From positions 30,628,001-30,692,000 of the forward strand of contig OX419757.1 of the NCBI GenBank assembly GCA_948567375.1: a stretch of DNA of 64,000 nt, given 5' to 3'. The translations under genes and the position numbers were made by a program. Below, piece after piece: positions 32,666-43,026 of the stretch. Below the pieces are notes generated by a model. That model was not told where the DNA came from. It searched no databases and saw only the letters and a list, made by a program, of their open reading frames with translations. Each line of letters opens with the position of its first letter. Position 1 is the first letter of the stretch. This DNA comes from Lunularia cruciata. Its lineage: Eukaryota; Streptophyta; Marchantiopsida; Lunulariales; Lunulariaceae.

Positions 32666-34234
32666 TCAGGGTATCATACCCAACTTCTTCATCAACCTTT
32701 TTGACATGGCATTCATTGCTGATCCTCCATCAACCAATGCATCCTTGATGTTGTGACCATTCACTCTCACATCAATCTTGGAGGCATATTCACAAGCCTC
32801 TCATGGTGCTGGCTTGGCATCCACCACCCCCATTGATACTGGAACTTTTGCCTTCTTCTTCCTCTTGCTCCTTGTAGAACTCAAACCACCTCTAAGCTCC
32901 TTTCTCAAGGTAGGGTTCAAAGCAATCAATTGGCCCACTGTGATGTTAGCTCTGTGACTACCAACATCCTCCAACACATTGTAGTTCCATTGTTGCTTTG
33001 AAATCAAGAAATCCTCCATCCCCAACTTCTTCCTTGGAGTCTTTGTTGTTGATGGTGTTGAGGTGCGAGTGCTCTTGGTAGACATAGGAGTATCCTTGCT
33101 TGAAGTAAATCCTTGAGAAGAGTGAACATCCTCTGCAAAATGAGCTCTCTTCTTCTCTTGTGCCAAAAGCTCCAAATTAAGACTCTTGGAGTTTGAGCAC
33201 TCTCCCTTCTCATACTTGCTCTCCACCACATCTATGGATGCTATCCCCTTACCTTTTTTTGGATTAGGAGCCACTCGGGTTTCACTACCACCCTCTTTCC
33301 CTCTATTGGCTCCCTCATAACCCCTTCCTCCATGGTAAGTGGAATTTGGGCAATTCCTTTGGATATGGCTTCTTCCTCCACAACCAAAACAATTTCCATC
33401 ATTGAAATTGTTGGCTGGTTGAACTCCTCTATATGGATAGTTTTCATAACTCCTAGGCACTCTCCCTACATTTTGATCCACCTCTCTCTTCTCTCATAGT
33501 TGCACCATATTGATCTTGAGATCCGCAAGTTGTTCTATGATAGTTTGAAGTGGATCCTTTGTTTGAGTTGCAAGAATTGGAGCAACCACTACTTGAGGTG
33601 CAACCCTTGTCACCAAAGTATCAGAAGTTCCACCATACTTGTAGCCTTGAGGAGGATGCACAACCTCCTTCACCACCAAATCACTCTCATCCCCTTCCAA
33701 ACTCTCCTCTATACAAATTGCGATCTTGATAGCTTCAACCTTGGAAAAAGGTTTCTCATATCTCAACTAGCTTCTAATTTGTGGTCTCAACCCTCCCACA
33801 AAATTCTTGGTGAGCATGGCCCCTATGCTAATCATTGTAGTCTCCACATCATCCCCACCCTTCCTCAACACTATGCAAAATCTGGACTCTAACTTTTCCA
33901 CTCTGTCCACATAGACTCTCACTTTCTCTCCATCTCTTTGCTTGAGAAATGTAACCTCACTCATCAATCTCTCATAGATCTCATCAGGAAGAAAGTTCTT
34001 AATTAGTGCTGAAGTCAAAGTCTCCCAAGACTCCTCTTCCTTATCTCTCCTCTCTCTCTTTTGGTATTCCGACTCATACCATATAAGTGCTGCATCCTCA
34101 AAGAAATCTGGTAATAATGAGGCCCACTCATTCTTCCTCCTCTCATTATTTCCTATGCAAGCTCTCTTGAAGTCTCTCACAAAGGCCTCCACATCTTCTC
34201 TATCCTTGCCAAAGAAAACCGGAAGTTTCCCCAT
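32666..34234 (-). pseudogene. gag-protease of G1-A
   Basis: ATG at 34234 (MGKLPVFFGKDREDVEAF) to the shared TGA at 32666-32668. Internal TAG near 33769 (AAG-to-TAG relative to G1-C), TGA near 33495 (TGG-to-TGA) and a stop near 32800 break it. Zinc knuckle CFGCGGRSHIQRNC. The protease active-site stretch near 32730 reads DGGS, as in the other copies. Confidence 0.88.
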
Positions 34235-34483
34235 CTTAACCTCTCACTATCTTTCTCTTCTCTCAATTTTTCTTTTTCTTTTTTCTTTTCTCTCACTCCA
34301 TAACTAAAAGAGTATATACATGACTAACACCATTTGAGATTAATCCACCCTAGGGAACAAAAAAGGTTCAGGTTGCTCCAAGATTTCTATAGCAACATCA
34401 AATCCTAGAGTGCATATTAATCAAACCCTCATGGATAGTTTATCCATAAGTTGAAAGATTATCTCCATCATTAATCTTGAGAA

Positions 34484-34885
34484 CTAGTTGATGAAGGTGG
34501 TAGTATTTCTGTAGCTGCACTTAGACTCTCTCCAAGAGCCCAAAGTCTCCAAAAGTGCTTTTACTCCACTACACTCGTGTCCTTTTGGAAGTCCTTCAAC
34601 TCCACAAACCTCACACAACTCCTTGGTCTTAGATCTTCTCCCTCCCAATCTTGGTGAAGAAGGTCCAACATGCAAACACAAGTCAAGTAAGCCTCTCCTT
34701 TCCCTCAATCTCTTGCTCTCAAAAGTCAATGGACATGAACTTGCCTTATGTCCCTTCTCTCTACACAAAAAGCACTTAGACTCACTCTTTCCTCCAAGTG
34801 GTGTAGGTTTTTGGATCCTCTCAACACTCCCTTCAAATTCTATTGTAAACTCTCTTTTCCTCAAATCCACCCCTACAAACCTCAA
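34484..34885 (-). CDS. G1 ORF0, G1-A copy
   Basis: About 133 codons, with the knuckle CFLCREKGHKASSC complete and the second cluster CEVCGVEGLPKGHEC. A 2-nt deletion near 34875 changes the N-terminal frame relative to G1-C, and the C-terminus is altered by an indel near 34530. The position relative to gag is the same as in the other copies. Confidence 0.55.
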   Translation of the reverse strand: MRFVGVDLRKREFTIEFEGSVERIQKPTPLGGKSESKCFLCREKGHKASSCPLTFESKRLRERRGLLDLCLHVGPSSPRLGGRRSKTKELCEVCGVEGLPKGHECSGVKALLETLGSWRESKCSYRNTTTFIN

Positions 34886-35554
34886 ACCCTTGGGGAACCT
34901 TGTATGATCTCAATTTCCACTCTTGATGACCCTCCATGTTCCCAAGATGAATCTAAACACTCAAACATGCTTTTTGTTGATCTCAAACTCCTCATGCATG
35001 AGATCCTCACTTTGCAGAATTGACCCTTCCTCACAATGTCACTCAAATCTCCCAACTAGTATGTCACAGTCCTCTTGGGCATCCCTCCCTGAAAAATTTC
35101 AGATCTTTTCATCAAGCCATTTGGCCTAGACACATTTCTATTCAACACACATATTTCAGATTTGGTCTGAAAACCACCCCCCTCACTTCAAAAACTCATA
35201 CCTCCCTGCGCAAGAATTATCTCTCTCTACTTTTTGTAGCAACAGGTAGGATACAATGCACTGAATTTTCTTGCAAATTTTCAGGACAATTCATTGAAAA
35301 TTGAAGAAATAGCATACTCTGTACAATTTTTGAGAGAGCATGTAGTTGCGGGAGCACTTTACCCAACAACTTTCAAAAATTCTAGTCTAGTGTGCATAGT
35401 AGCTCTCACAATAATTTTAGTTGTGCTAACTGATAGATAACCCAAGCTATCATGTGTAGAAATTTCAAGTCCAGATCTCAACTTGAGATTTTGCCCAAAA
35501 TCACCTTAATCCCTAAAATCTGCAATCCACCTCACACAATCTCTCCAATTCATC

Positions 35555-35725
35555 TCATGTGTACAAGATGTATAAAATCACCTCAAAGACATCATAATGA
35601 ACTACAGGGTATACAAATGGATCTTGGTTCTCTAACATAAGTTCAGCCCTCTCCTCTCCTAATGTTCTCTCCAAGTGAGCTCTCATAGCTTCCTTCTGCC
35701 TAATGTAGAATTGAACGCGGAACAT
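35555..35725 (-). CDS. G1 leader ORF, G1-A copy
   Basis: 56 codons from ATG 35725 (MFRVQFYIRQKEAMRAHL) ending ...VFEVILYILYT. It starts about 20 nt after the decayed primer site. G1-C has the same ORF with two residue changes (PVV to PIV class). Function unknown. Confidence 0.35.
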   Translation of the reverse strand: MFRVQFYIRQKEAMRAHLERTLGEERAELMLENQDPFVYPVVHYDVFEVILYILYT

Positions 35726-35765
35726 TATCTTGCCTTCTAGAGAGGTTGCGGCAACAAACCAAAAA

Positions 35766-36461
35766 TGTGAGCCAGCCTGTCTCTCACTCAGGATGAACCT
35801 CTGATGGCTATTATGGTAGCACACCATGGACTACGAAGGCAACTTAACAACCCAAACTCCATCATACTCCTCCAAGGCTAACACTCCAAGATTCAAGACA
35901 TTGCTCACTAGAGAACTCAATGAGAGAGAGATAGTTGCAAATGAAAGGATGATGAGTACATCCTAACTCCTTGTTTATATACTTATGAAATAATTACATA
36001 CCAAAGTTACTAATTACCGTAGTATCTCAAGTTACTAGACTAAAAGTCAAGTAAAGTCAAAAAGTAGAAAGGAATATCCATTCACATGTGCATATTCCCC
36101 TAAGCATGTGGTCTTATCTTGACCCAACCACTAAGTCAAGGATTCCTTCACATGGGCTGTCCTTGGACTAAAGAAGAATCCAAAACAAAAAGGCTTGCGG
36201 GCCCAAGAGTTCTCAACTCTTTCCTCAAAGCCAAACACCTAGGAATAATACCAAGTCAACACACTAAAATCCAAAATAGTGGTGCTCATCTTTTCTACGT
36301 CCTCTAAAGTAAGGTCCCCTCTATCTTAGCTATGACTAAATTTAGCTAACCATGACTAATATAGAACCATCCTTTATATCTATATAAATAATATCTCTTA
36401 AGTACTTGTAATACCAAGCTAAATATCACAATACCACACACATGTACAAATGGGTGTTATA
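35766..36461 (-). repeat. 5' LTR of G1-A
   Basis: 696 bp, with the inner end at 35766 next to a mutated primer site (35747-35763). The outer end, GTTATA at 36461, is mutated from GTTACA. GTTC at 36462-36465 is the predicted target duplication, whose partner should lie left of the window. Confidence 0.9.
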
Positions 36462-37109
36462 GTTCAGTGCTCATAATTCTGAGAATAGATAAAGTGAAGT
36501 GCTTCGAAGCAGTGCTTGTTGTTTGAGCTTGATTCCGAGTATCAAACGTTGTGATTGTGTTTGTGAGTGTTGGGAGAAATTTGAAGTGCAAGTCGGTGTG
36601 CTTGTTGGATGTTGGATTCCACAGCCTTGATCTTCATTCTGTGTGTTTGATCTTGAGTGAAGTGCAATTGAAGCAATGCCTTGACAAGTCTGAGAGGAAT
36701 TGTAGTGTTGGTAGAATTTTGCATTTGTAAGTGCAACACAAAGTTGATGTGAAGCAATTCTGATCAAGGAAGTTGTGCCTTCAGTGGAGGGGTGGAACAC
36801 AATTATGAGGCAAAGTCATTTTGCAGCAAAGTGCCATTTTCAAGAGAGCCTGGATCATCACAATCAAGATTGTTTGGAAAGAATTGAAGGTGTTGTGATT
36901 AAGAAGTGTGAATTTGTGACAAGGCTGCAAATCAGTGCTTGTTACTCTCTTTTGGGTGTGGTTTCTACCTGAGAGATTAAAGACACAACCAAGAAAAACT
37001 GCAATTGTTACTATTTGCTTTGTATTTGGAAATTTCTGACTTGTATCTCTGCGGGAACAAACTTTACTTACCCAATTACCGCAAAAGTGATATTTTTTGG
37101 GTTGTCACA
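36462..37109 (+). mobile_element. G2 LTR copy G2-R, right end only
   Basis: 648 bp of G2 R/U5 sequence (from GTTCAGTGCTCATAATTCTG to GGGTTGTCACA at 37109). It directly continues what G1-A interrupted. The left part, including the LCC ORF, is expected beyond the left window edge. CTCCT at 37110-37114 is its predicted duplication. Confidence 0.85.
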
Positions 37110-37139
37110 CTCCTCTTTTCCCTTCAAAAATTCCACTTC

Positions 37140-37335
37140 TTGCAGCCTCACCAAACCACTTCACATTCCTGCAAAAATTGCCTTCTTGTGGCCCTCACCA
37201 AACCACTTCACATTCCTGCAAAAATTGCCTTCATGCAACCCTCACCAAACCACTTCACATTCATGCAAAAGTGTCTTTCTTGCTCTCTCACCAAACCCTT
37301 CACTCTTTCCTGCAAAAATTGCCTTTATGTAGCCA
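37140..37335. repeat. 47-bp tandem repeat, about 4 copies
   Basis: Unit CCTCACCAAACCACTTCACA plus 27 bp ending TGCAAAAATTGCC-type sequence. The first copies are precise 47-mers; the last is degenerate. The short plus-strand ORFs here are products of the repeat. Confidence 0.8.
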
Positions 37336-37559
37336 CTTTCCAAACCCTCTACATGCCTTCGTCTCCAAACATAAACATCACTCTCCTTTCAAGAAATCTC
37401 AGCTGTCCCAACCTATTCTCCTTCTCTTGTTACTCTCTCTCCAAACCCTTCTCTTCACCTTGTTACAGTCCAAGCCTTTGATTTTTCCCCTCCTCTCCCG
37501 TTCCTCTCTTGAACCTTTTTCTCTTCTCTTGTCTCAATGCTCAAGAACTCTTTTGCTCT

Positions 37560-38600
37560 ACTAATAAATGAAAATTACTCCTAAGGCCCCAACAACATAA
37601 ACAAAATCTGGAGCTTGTGTACATAAATTTAAGCCCCAAGTTGGTGTAACCCAAAGAAACTCCCATGCTCATGCGTCATTTCAAAACCCTCTGAGCTTAT
37701 GAAACAGAAAAGAACTTCTAAGCTTACCCAACTCTCAAAACTTCCCCAAGCTTATGGTTACACAAAACAACTTCCAACTTTACAATGGCATGAAAAAATA
37801 CTCCCTAGACACGATAACATGAAATAACTCCTAAGATATAATATCATTAAAAGAATACCAAAATCATTGTAACGTAAGAAAAACAAACTCTCATGCAAAA
37901 TGGCACCAATGGTTTGCATGGATTTGTTTCCCAACGACAATGGTAAGAGATAAGGTGAAAGAGGCATGGTTGAAGAACAAGATACTCTTTGACAAAACTC
38001 ACCGACTACAACCAATGCCTATTAGTTAAGGAGATTGGGTGATGATTTCAGATAATAGCCTTGACATGCAGCACTCAGCACTCAAGAAGTTTGCTCGGTG
38101 ATGGCATGGACCATTTGTAGTCACCAAGGTTCATGAGAATGCAACCTACATCATACGGGAGCTAGATGGTGCAAAGCATTGATTGCCATATGTTGGAAAG
38201 AGTGTAAAGCTTTTCAAACGACGAGCAGGAATTGGAGAAGGAGATAACCAAGAAAGAAACTTGGAGGAAGTACCTGAGGATGCTATGGAAGAAGGTTAAG
38301 TTTGATCTCCTAGAACCTTGATGGTGCATACTAGAGGCTGCATAGGACTTGTGGAGGTGAATGTCTTCAAGAAAATACTCTATGCATGGCATTGGTGCCA
38401 TTTGGTGTGTCTTTTTTTTATGTTATGGTGAACTTGGCACTTCTTTTTATGTTATTGTGTCTTGGGAGTCATTTAATGTTACCTTATCTTGGGAGTATTT
38501 TTTATGTTATTGGAAAGCCTAGAAGTTGTTTTGTGTTGCTATAAGCTCAAGATTTTTTTTTAGGTTACATAAGCTCAAGAGTTTTACATTGCTGGCTGCA
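37560..38600. repeat. inverted LTR-like arms around an integrase tail (G3)
   Basis: The minus strand of about 37560-37925 resembles the plus strand of 38375-38600. Shared elements include TTGGTGCCATTT and the repeated phrases built on CTTGGGAGT, ATGTTATTG and AAGCTCAAGA. Each arm seems to begin at the GGTGCCATTT stretch (about 37900 and 38394). The integrase C-terminal remnant lies between them. This fits two G3 LTR starts facing away from one internal fragment, or a rearrangement. Confidence 0.55.
37930..38290 (+). pseudogene. integrase C-terminal remnant of G3
   Basis: Frame with stops: FDKTHRLQPMPIS, GDWVMISDNSLDMQHSALKKF, WHGPFVVTKVHENATYIIRELDGAKH, VKLFKRR. This is the GPF/Y-type C-terminal integrase domain of a Ty3/gypsy polyprotein and differs clearly from the G1 and G2 versions. 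Stops are near 38028, 38100 and 38181. The catalytic core is missing. It suggests a family separate from G1 and G2. Confidence 0.75.
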
Positions 38601-38619
38601 AAGGATAATATCTCAAAGA

Positions 38620-40860
38620 GAGGGAGTTGTAGAAAAGGGAGGAGAATAAGGAGAATAGGGAAGAATCTAAAAAATTGAGGTTAGGCAAAGACTTCTCAAG
38701 AAAAAGGTTTTGTGAAGGGCTTTTGGGGACAAGGAACTGTGACAGGAGGCCAAGAGAGAGGAGAGAGTTTATGCTTCAAAAGAAAAAAGCCTGAACAAGA
38801 GAGATTTTTTTGCATTGAGAGAGAAGGAAAAGAAAAGGGGGACAAGAAAATCACCAAAGAAGGAGGCCAAAAGAGAGAGGAGAGGGTTTATGCTTCAAAA
38901 AAAGGCCTGAACAAGAGAGAGCTTTTTTGCATTGAGAGAGAAGGAAAAGAAAAGGAGGATGAGAAAATCATCAAAGAAGGAGGCCAGGGGAGAGACAGAG
39001 AGGTAGAAACTCTAGAGGGGTTTGGACAGGAAAGAGAAAATAGGTAAAAATTCTCCAGGAGAAGAAATCTGGAAAAATGAGGTCTGGACAGGGGAACCTT
39101 CAAGGGGAACCTTCAAGGGGAACCTTCAAGGGGAAGGTCTGGACTGATCAAGGAGATTGAATGAGAGGAATTTTTGAAAAGAAGGGCTTTGGTCTATAGA
39201 GAGGAGGAAATTATCAAACGGGATGATTTGGCCTATGCAGGGCTTTGAGAGCGACCCAAGACAGGAAAGGAAAAGTATCGGAAGAAAGAGCTTTTGCCTT
39301 GAACAGGGGTTTTGAGAGCGAGCCAGGATAGGAGAGCAAAAGTATCCGGAGAAAGAGCTTTTACCTTAACATGGGCTTTGAGAGCAAGCCAGGACATGAG
39401 AGGAAAAGTATCAAGAGAAAGAGCTTTGCCTGAACAAGAATAGGTTTGGAGAGTGATCAGGAAAAGAAGTGCTTCAAGAATTACTTCAAGAGATAGGGCT
39501 GGCTAACATGGACAAAGGAGAAAGCTTTGATGGGAAGACCTGGACAGTGACAAGAAGGGAGAAGGAAAATTTTGAGAGAGCAAATGCCTGGATAGAGGAG
39601 AGTGGACTTTTCAAAGGGAAAAGTGGTTTTGTGACTTGTGTGACATGAAGAGCAGAAATTTTTGGGAAAGAGCTTGGCTTGTGCAAGGGAGAGACAAGAA
39701 GAAAGGGAATCAAGTGTGCCCTGGCAGAGAAGAGGGATTGTTGGGGAAGATAGAAGAAAGGACATTCAAGAGAAGAGAGGTTGTGCAAGAAAACTCAAGA
39801 GATAAGGGCTTGTGCTGAGGAGTAGCAAGAGGAAGAGCTCTCAAAGAGATAGGTCTGGCCAGGATAGAGGGAAAGAGGAGAGAGGTTGTGCAAGAAAACT
39901 CAAGAGGTAAGGCTTGTGCAGGACAGCAACAGAGAAGAACTTTTGAAGGGAGGGTTTGGTCAGAGGAAAATTTCTCAAGAGAAGAGGTTTTATGACAAGT
40001 TTTGAATTGTGATAGGACCAAGGAGAGATCATTCAAAGAAGGCATTGAAGGAATTTGGCAAGAGAAGACTCCTCAAGAGGAATTTTGAGTGAGAGAACGG
40101 TCTAGACTAGACAGTGAGAGGACATTTGAGGAGAAGGCCTGAACAAGGAGGGAAGGGAAGGAGAATTTTTGAGGAAATAGGGTCTGAACAGACAAGGAAG
40201 GAGAGAGAAATTTTTGGGAGAAAGGCTTTGGCTTGGACAGAGGAGAGAGACATTTTTCGAAGGGAAGGTGGTTTTGTCATAGGTGTGACAAGAAGGGAGA
40301 GAACTTTCAAGGACAAAGAAGCAGTAAAAAATTTCAAGAGCGGAGTCTGTTGAGAACAAGAAGAGAGTGGAAATTTTTTATGGAGAAGGGTCTAGTTGTA
40401 GGAAGAGATCAAGAATTTCTTGGAAAGGGAAGTCTTTTGCTGGGAGCAGAAATTTAATTTTTTTGAGAGAAGAGAGGCAAGAGAGAGAAGGGATTGTGTG
40501 CACTTTTGTGACAAGAAGGAGTATCAAGGCTTGAAGAGAACATAGGGCAGAGAAATTCAAAGGAGAGAGGGTTCTGCTTGCTCGGACAGAGAGACAACTA
40601 GGAGGCAAAAAATTTTGAGTTGCCTTGGACAAGCAAAGGAAGAGAGAAATTCCAAGGTTGAGTTTGGCCCGGACAAAGAGACAATTGGGAGGTAGAAAAT
40701 TATAATTTTCCCTGGACAAAGATAGAAAAAGAGAGAGATTCCAAGGTTGAGTTTGGTTTGGACAAAGACACAGAAAGGAGAAGTTCTCAAAGACTTGGAG
40801 CTTGGCATGAATTGGATATGAAAGAGGAAAAGAATGTGTTGGAAAGAACAAGGTTTGAAC
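38620..40860 (+). repeat. 2.2-kb purine-rich tract with stacked tandem repeats
   Basis: The plus strand is dominated by A and G for over 2 kb. Tandem units are visible: about 126 bp twice (38741-38985), 13 bp GGGGAACCTTCAA three times (39095-39133), about 67 bp three times (39241-39437), duplicated blocks near 39776 and 39880, and about 110 bp twice (40565-40790). ORFs in it (for example 38712-39047) are low-complexity Lys/Glu/Arg products of the repeats. Tandem arrays near the 3' ends of some plant gypsy elements are known; I infer a G3 LTR or 3' UTR. Confidence 0.7.
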
Positions 40861-41925
40861 TTGGTTGTATTTGATTCTTTTCTTTACCTTCTTGAACAGT
40901 TGTAGAAACTTAGGATAGATCATTGTGTTATCTTGGATCTGGTTTGCTTTCCCAAGTGGACTCATAAATTGCAAGACTTGATGGTGTGGTGAAAGTTGTG
41001 TGGCTCTTGTGAATGAATGTGTTTATTGTATATTGTGAAGAGTGTCAAGAAGAATGAACTCCACTCTCAGAGCTTCCAGTCTGGTATGTGCAGGCGGATC
41101 AAATCACTGATCTCTTTGCTCTTAATTGAATCTGGCCCATAGCTTATGACTTGTTAGACAAATCCCACTAGATCCAGAAACCTCAAACCCAAAAATTTAA
41201 CAAAACATAAACAGGCCTTAGTGGTACTTGAAGGTCAACGTTAACTAGCTGAATTCAACACAAAAAGCCTTTAAGAAGAGCCTACCATTGAGAGCAATTG
41301 AAGACAAGTTGCTCCAGCAAGAAGGAGACTACCATCTAGACAAGAGTAGAGACAATGTCGGACTACAAGAAGCTTTAGAGTCATTGACAAACAGAGCTAT
41401 CTAAGCATGAGCAACCAGGTGCCAAGTACACTCTCAAGACCAAAAAATCCTTGCAACACCATGACCACCGCAAGTATCCACCAAGTGCCAATGTACCAAC
41501 TGAATGTCACCCACAAATGCAGCTCTAACTACAACACTACACAAAGGAAAGGGCAACTTGTAACTTGCCATCACAACACGCATTCTTACGGTCTATAGGT
41601 CATCACTTCCTACCTCACTAGAGAGAAACATAAGTAGTTTGACCGGTCATCACTCCTGCCTTATTACCAAGAGCACACTAGAGCACCAACACTCTAAAGT
41701 CAAGGCAACTCACACAAACATGGTGTACAAATAGGAAGCAAAGAAAAAAATAAATCTAAACCTATCTCATAAAGTAACACAAGATTTATTCTACCACCAT
41801 TTTTCATTTGACATAATATCAATTATCTACTTCCTAAGCTACCAAGATCACCTAGAATGTGATCAAATTGTCTCTCCTAGCCAAAGCTATAAGTGTATAG
41901 ATAATAGTGGAACAACCATTAGGAC
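40861..41925. other. unassigned sequence after the purine-rich tract
   Basis: About 1.1 kb without a coding signal, motif or repeat that I can assign. The base composition returns to normal after 40860. It may include the end of the G3 LTR. Confidence 0.4.
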
Positions 41926-41931
41926 AACAAG

Positions 41932-42000
41932 TGAGGGTGGATCAATTGGCTAGGGCACTAGTCTAGGAACCAAAGATCTAGGACTAAACCTTGTTGCACA
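41932..42000 (+). other. tRNA-like (SINE-type) remnant
   Basis: TGGATCAATTGGCTAGGGCA resembles a tRNA A box/D arm. CTAGTCTAGGAACCAAAGATC resembles an anticodon arm, and GGACTAAACC a decayed B box (GGTTCGAATCC). The stems do not pair well enough for a working tRNA. It may be the head of an old tRNA-derived SINE or chance. Confidence 0.3.
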
Positions 42001-42329
42001 TAATCTAGAAGGGTGGGCAAATTTCACTTAACAATGACCAAAATCTACTCTAAACTAGCTAGCCTCACACTAGCATGTTGGCTTGTTGGCCCTTCTAGGC
42101 CTTTGTAGGCTCCCATAGCCCACACTCCTATGCCTTGAAGCCAAGTGATGCTCACTGGCCTTTGTCCACCATAGTCAAGAACTAGAAGGCTCAACATCAA
42201 AGAAGTGACTTGTCTTGAGCTTCACTTCAAAATTATACTATGGTGCCCACATTTTTTGTTTTTCTCTGTTTATTAGTGTTTAAGGGAGGAAGTAAGCACA
42301 GAAATCCAAATTGCAAAAGAAGAATGGAC

Positions 42330-43026
42330 TGTGAGCCGGCCTGTCTCTTACTCAAGATGAACCTTTGATGGCTATTATGGTAGCGCACCATAGACTAAGA
42401 AGGCAACTTAACAACCCCAACTCCATTATACTCCTCCAAGGCTAACAATCCAAGATTCAAGACATTGCTCACTAGAGAACTCAATGAGAGAAAGATAGTT
42501 GCAAAATGAAAGGATGATGAGTACCTCCTCACCCCTTGTTTATATACTTGTGAAATAGTTACGTACCAAATTTACTAATTACCATAGTAACTCAAGTTAC
42601 TAGACTAAAAGTCAAGTAAAGTCAAAAAGTAGAAAGGAATGTCCATTCACATGGGCATATTCCCCTAAGCATGTGGTCTTATCTTGACCCAACCACTAAG
42701 TCAAGGATTCCTTCACATGGGCTATCCTTGGACTAAAGAAGAATCCAAAACAAAAAGGCTTGCGGGCCCAAGAGTTCTCAACTCTTTCCTCAAAGCCAAA
42801 CACCTAGGAATAATACCAAGTCAACACACTAAAATCCAAAATAGTGGTGCTCATCTTTTCTACGTCCTCTAAAGTAAGGTCCCTTCTATCTTAGCTATGA
42901 CTAACTATAGCTAACCATGACTAATATAGAACCATCCTTTATCTCTATATAAATAATATCTCTTAAGTACTTGTAATACCAAGCTAAATATCACAATACC
43001 ACACACATGCACAAATGGGTGTTACA
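42330..43026 (-). repeat. 3' LTR of G1-C
   Basis: 697 bp. It shares diagnostic changes with the 5' LTR (TAGACTAAG and CAACTTAACAACCCC), confirming that they are a pair. The sense polypurine tract follows at 43027. Confidence 0.93.

Larger units (their letters stand above)
6442..36461 (-). mobile_element. G1-A: G1 element split by G2-E
   Basis: A minus-strand G1 element whose 5' LTR is at 35766-36461, with gag, protease and the first half of RT at 31550-34234. The second half of RT and RNase H continue at 6442-7491. G2-E (7492-31549) is inserted inside the RT active-site codons, duplicating AAAGT. A second insertion, G2-M, cuts it at 6442, so its integrase and 3' LTR are expected left of the window. 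The right flank at 36462 is G2 LTR sequence. Confidence 0.9.
37110..42238. mobile_element. G3 remnants and unassigned old sequence
   Basis: Host sequence for both G2-R and G2-C. It contains an integrase tail (37930-38290), inverted copies of an LTR-like sequence (37560-37925 and 38375-38600), a pyrimidine-rich tandem repeat (37140-37335) and a long purine-rich tract (38620-40860). 40860-42238 shows no coding similarity I recognise apart from a tRNA-like stretch. I infer a third LTR element family here, but its LTR ends are not established. Confidence 0.55.

Noticed and set aside
37140-37335. Regular repeat resembling a CRISPR array
   Set aside because: Contiguous 47-bp tandem units without unique spacers, in plant DNA.
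38712-39047. 111-codon Lys/Glu/Arg-rich ORF
   Set aside because: Product of a 126-bp tandem duplication in the purine-rich tract; no domain.
41932-42000. Functional tRNA gene
   Set aside because: A box is fair, but the anticodon and T stems and the B box do not hold; kept only as a weak tRNA-like remnant.
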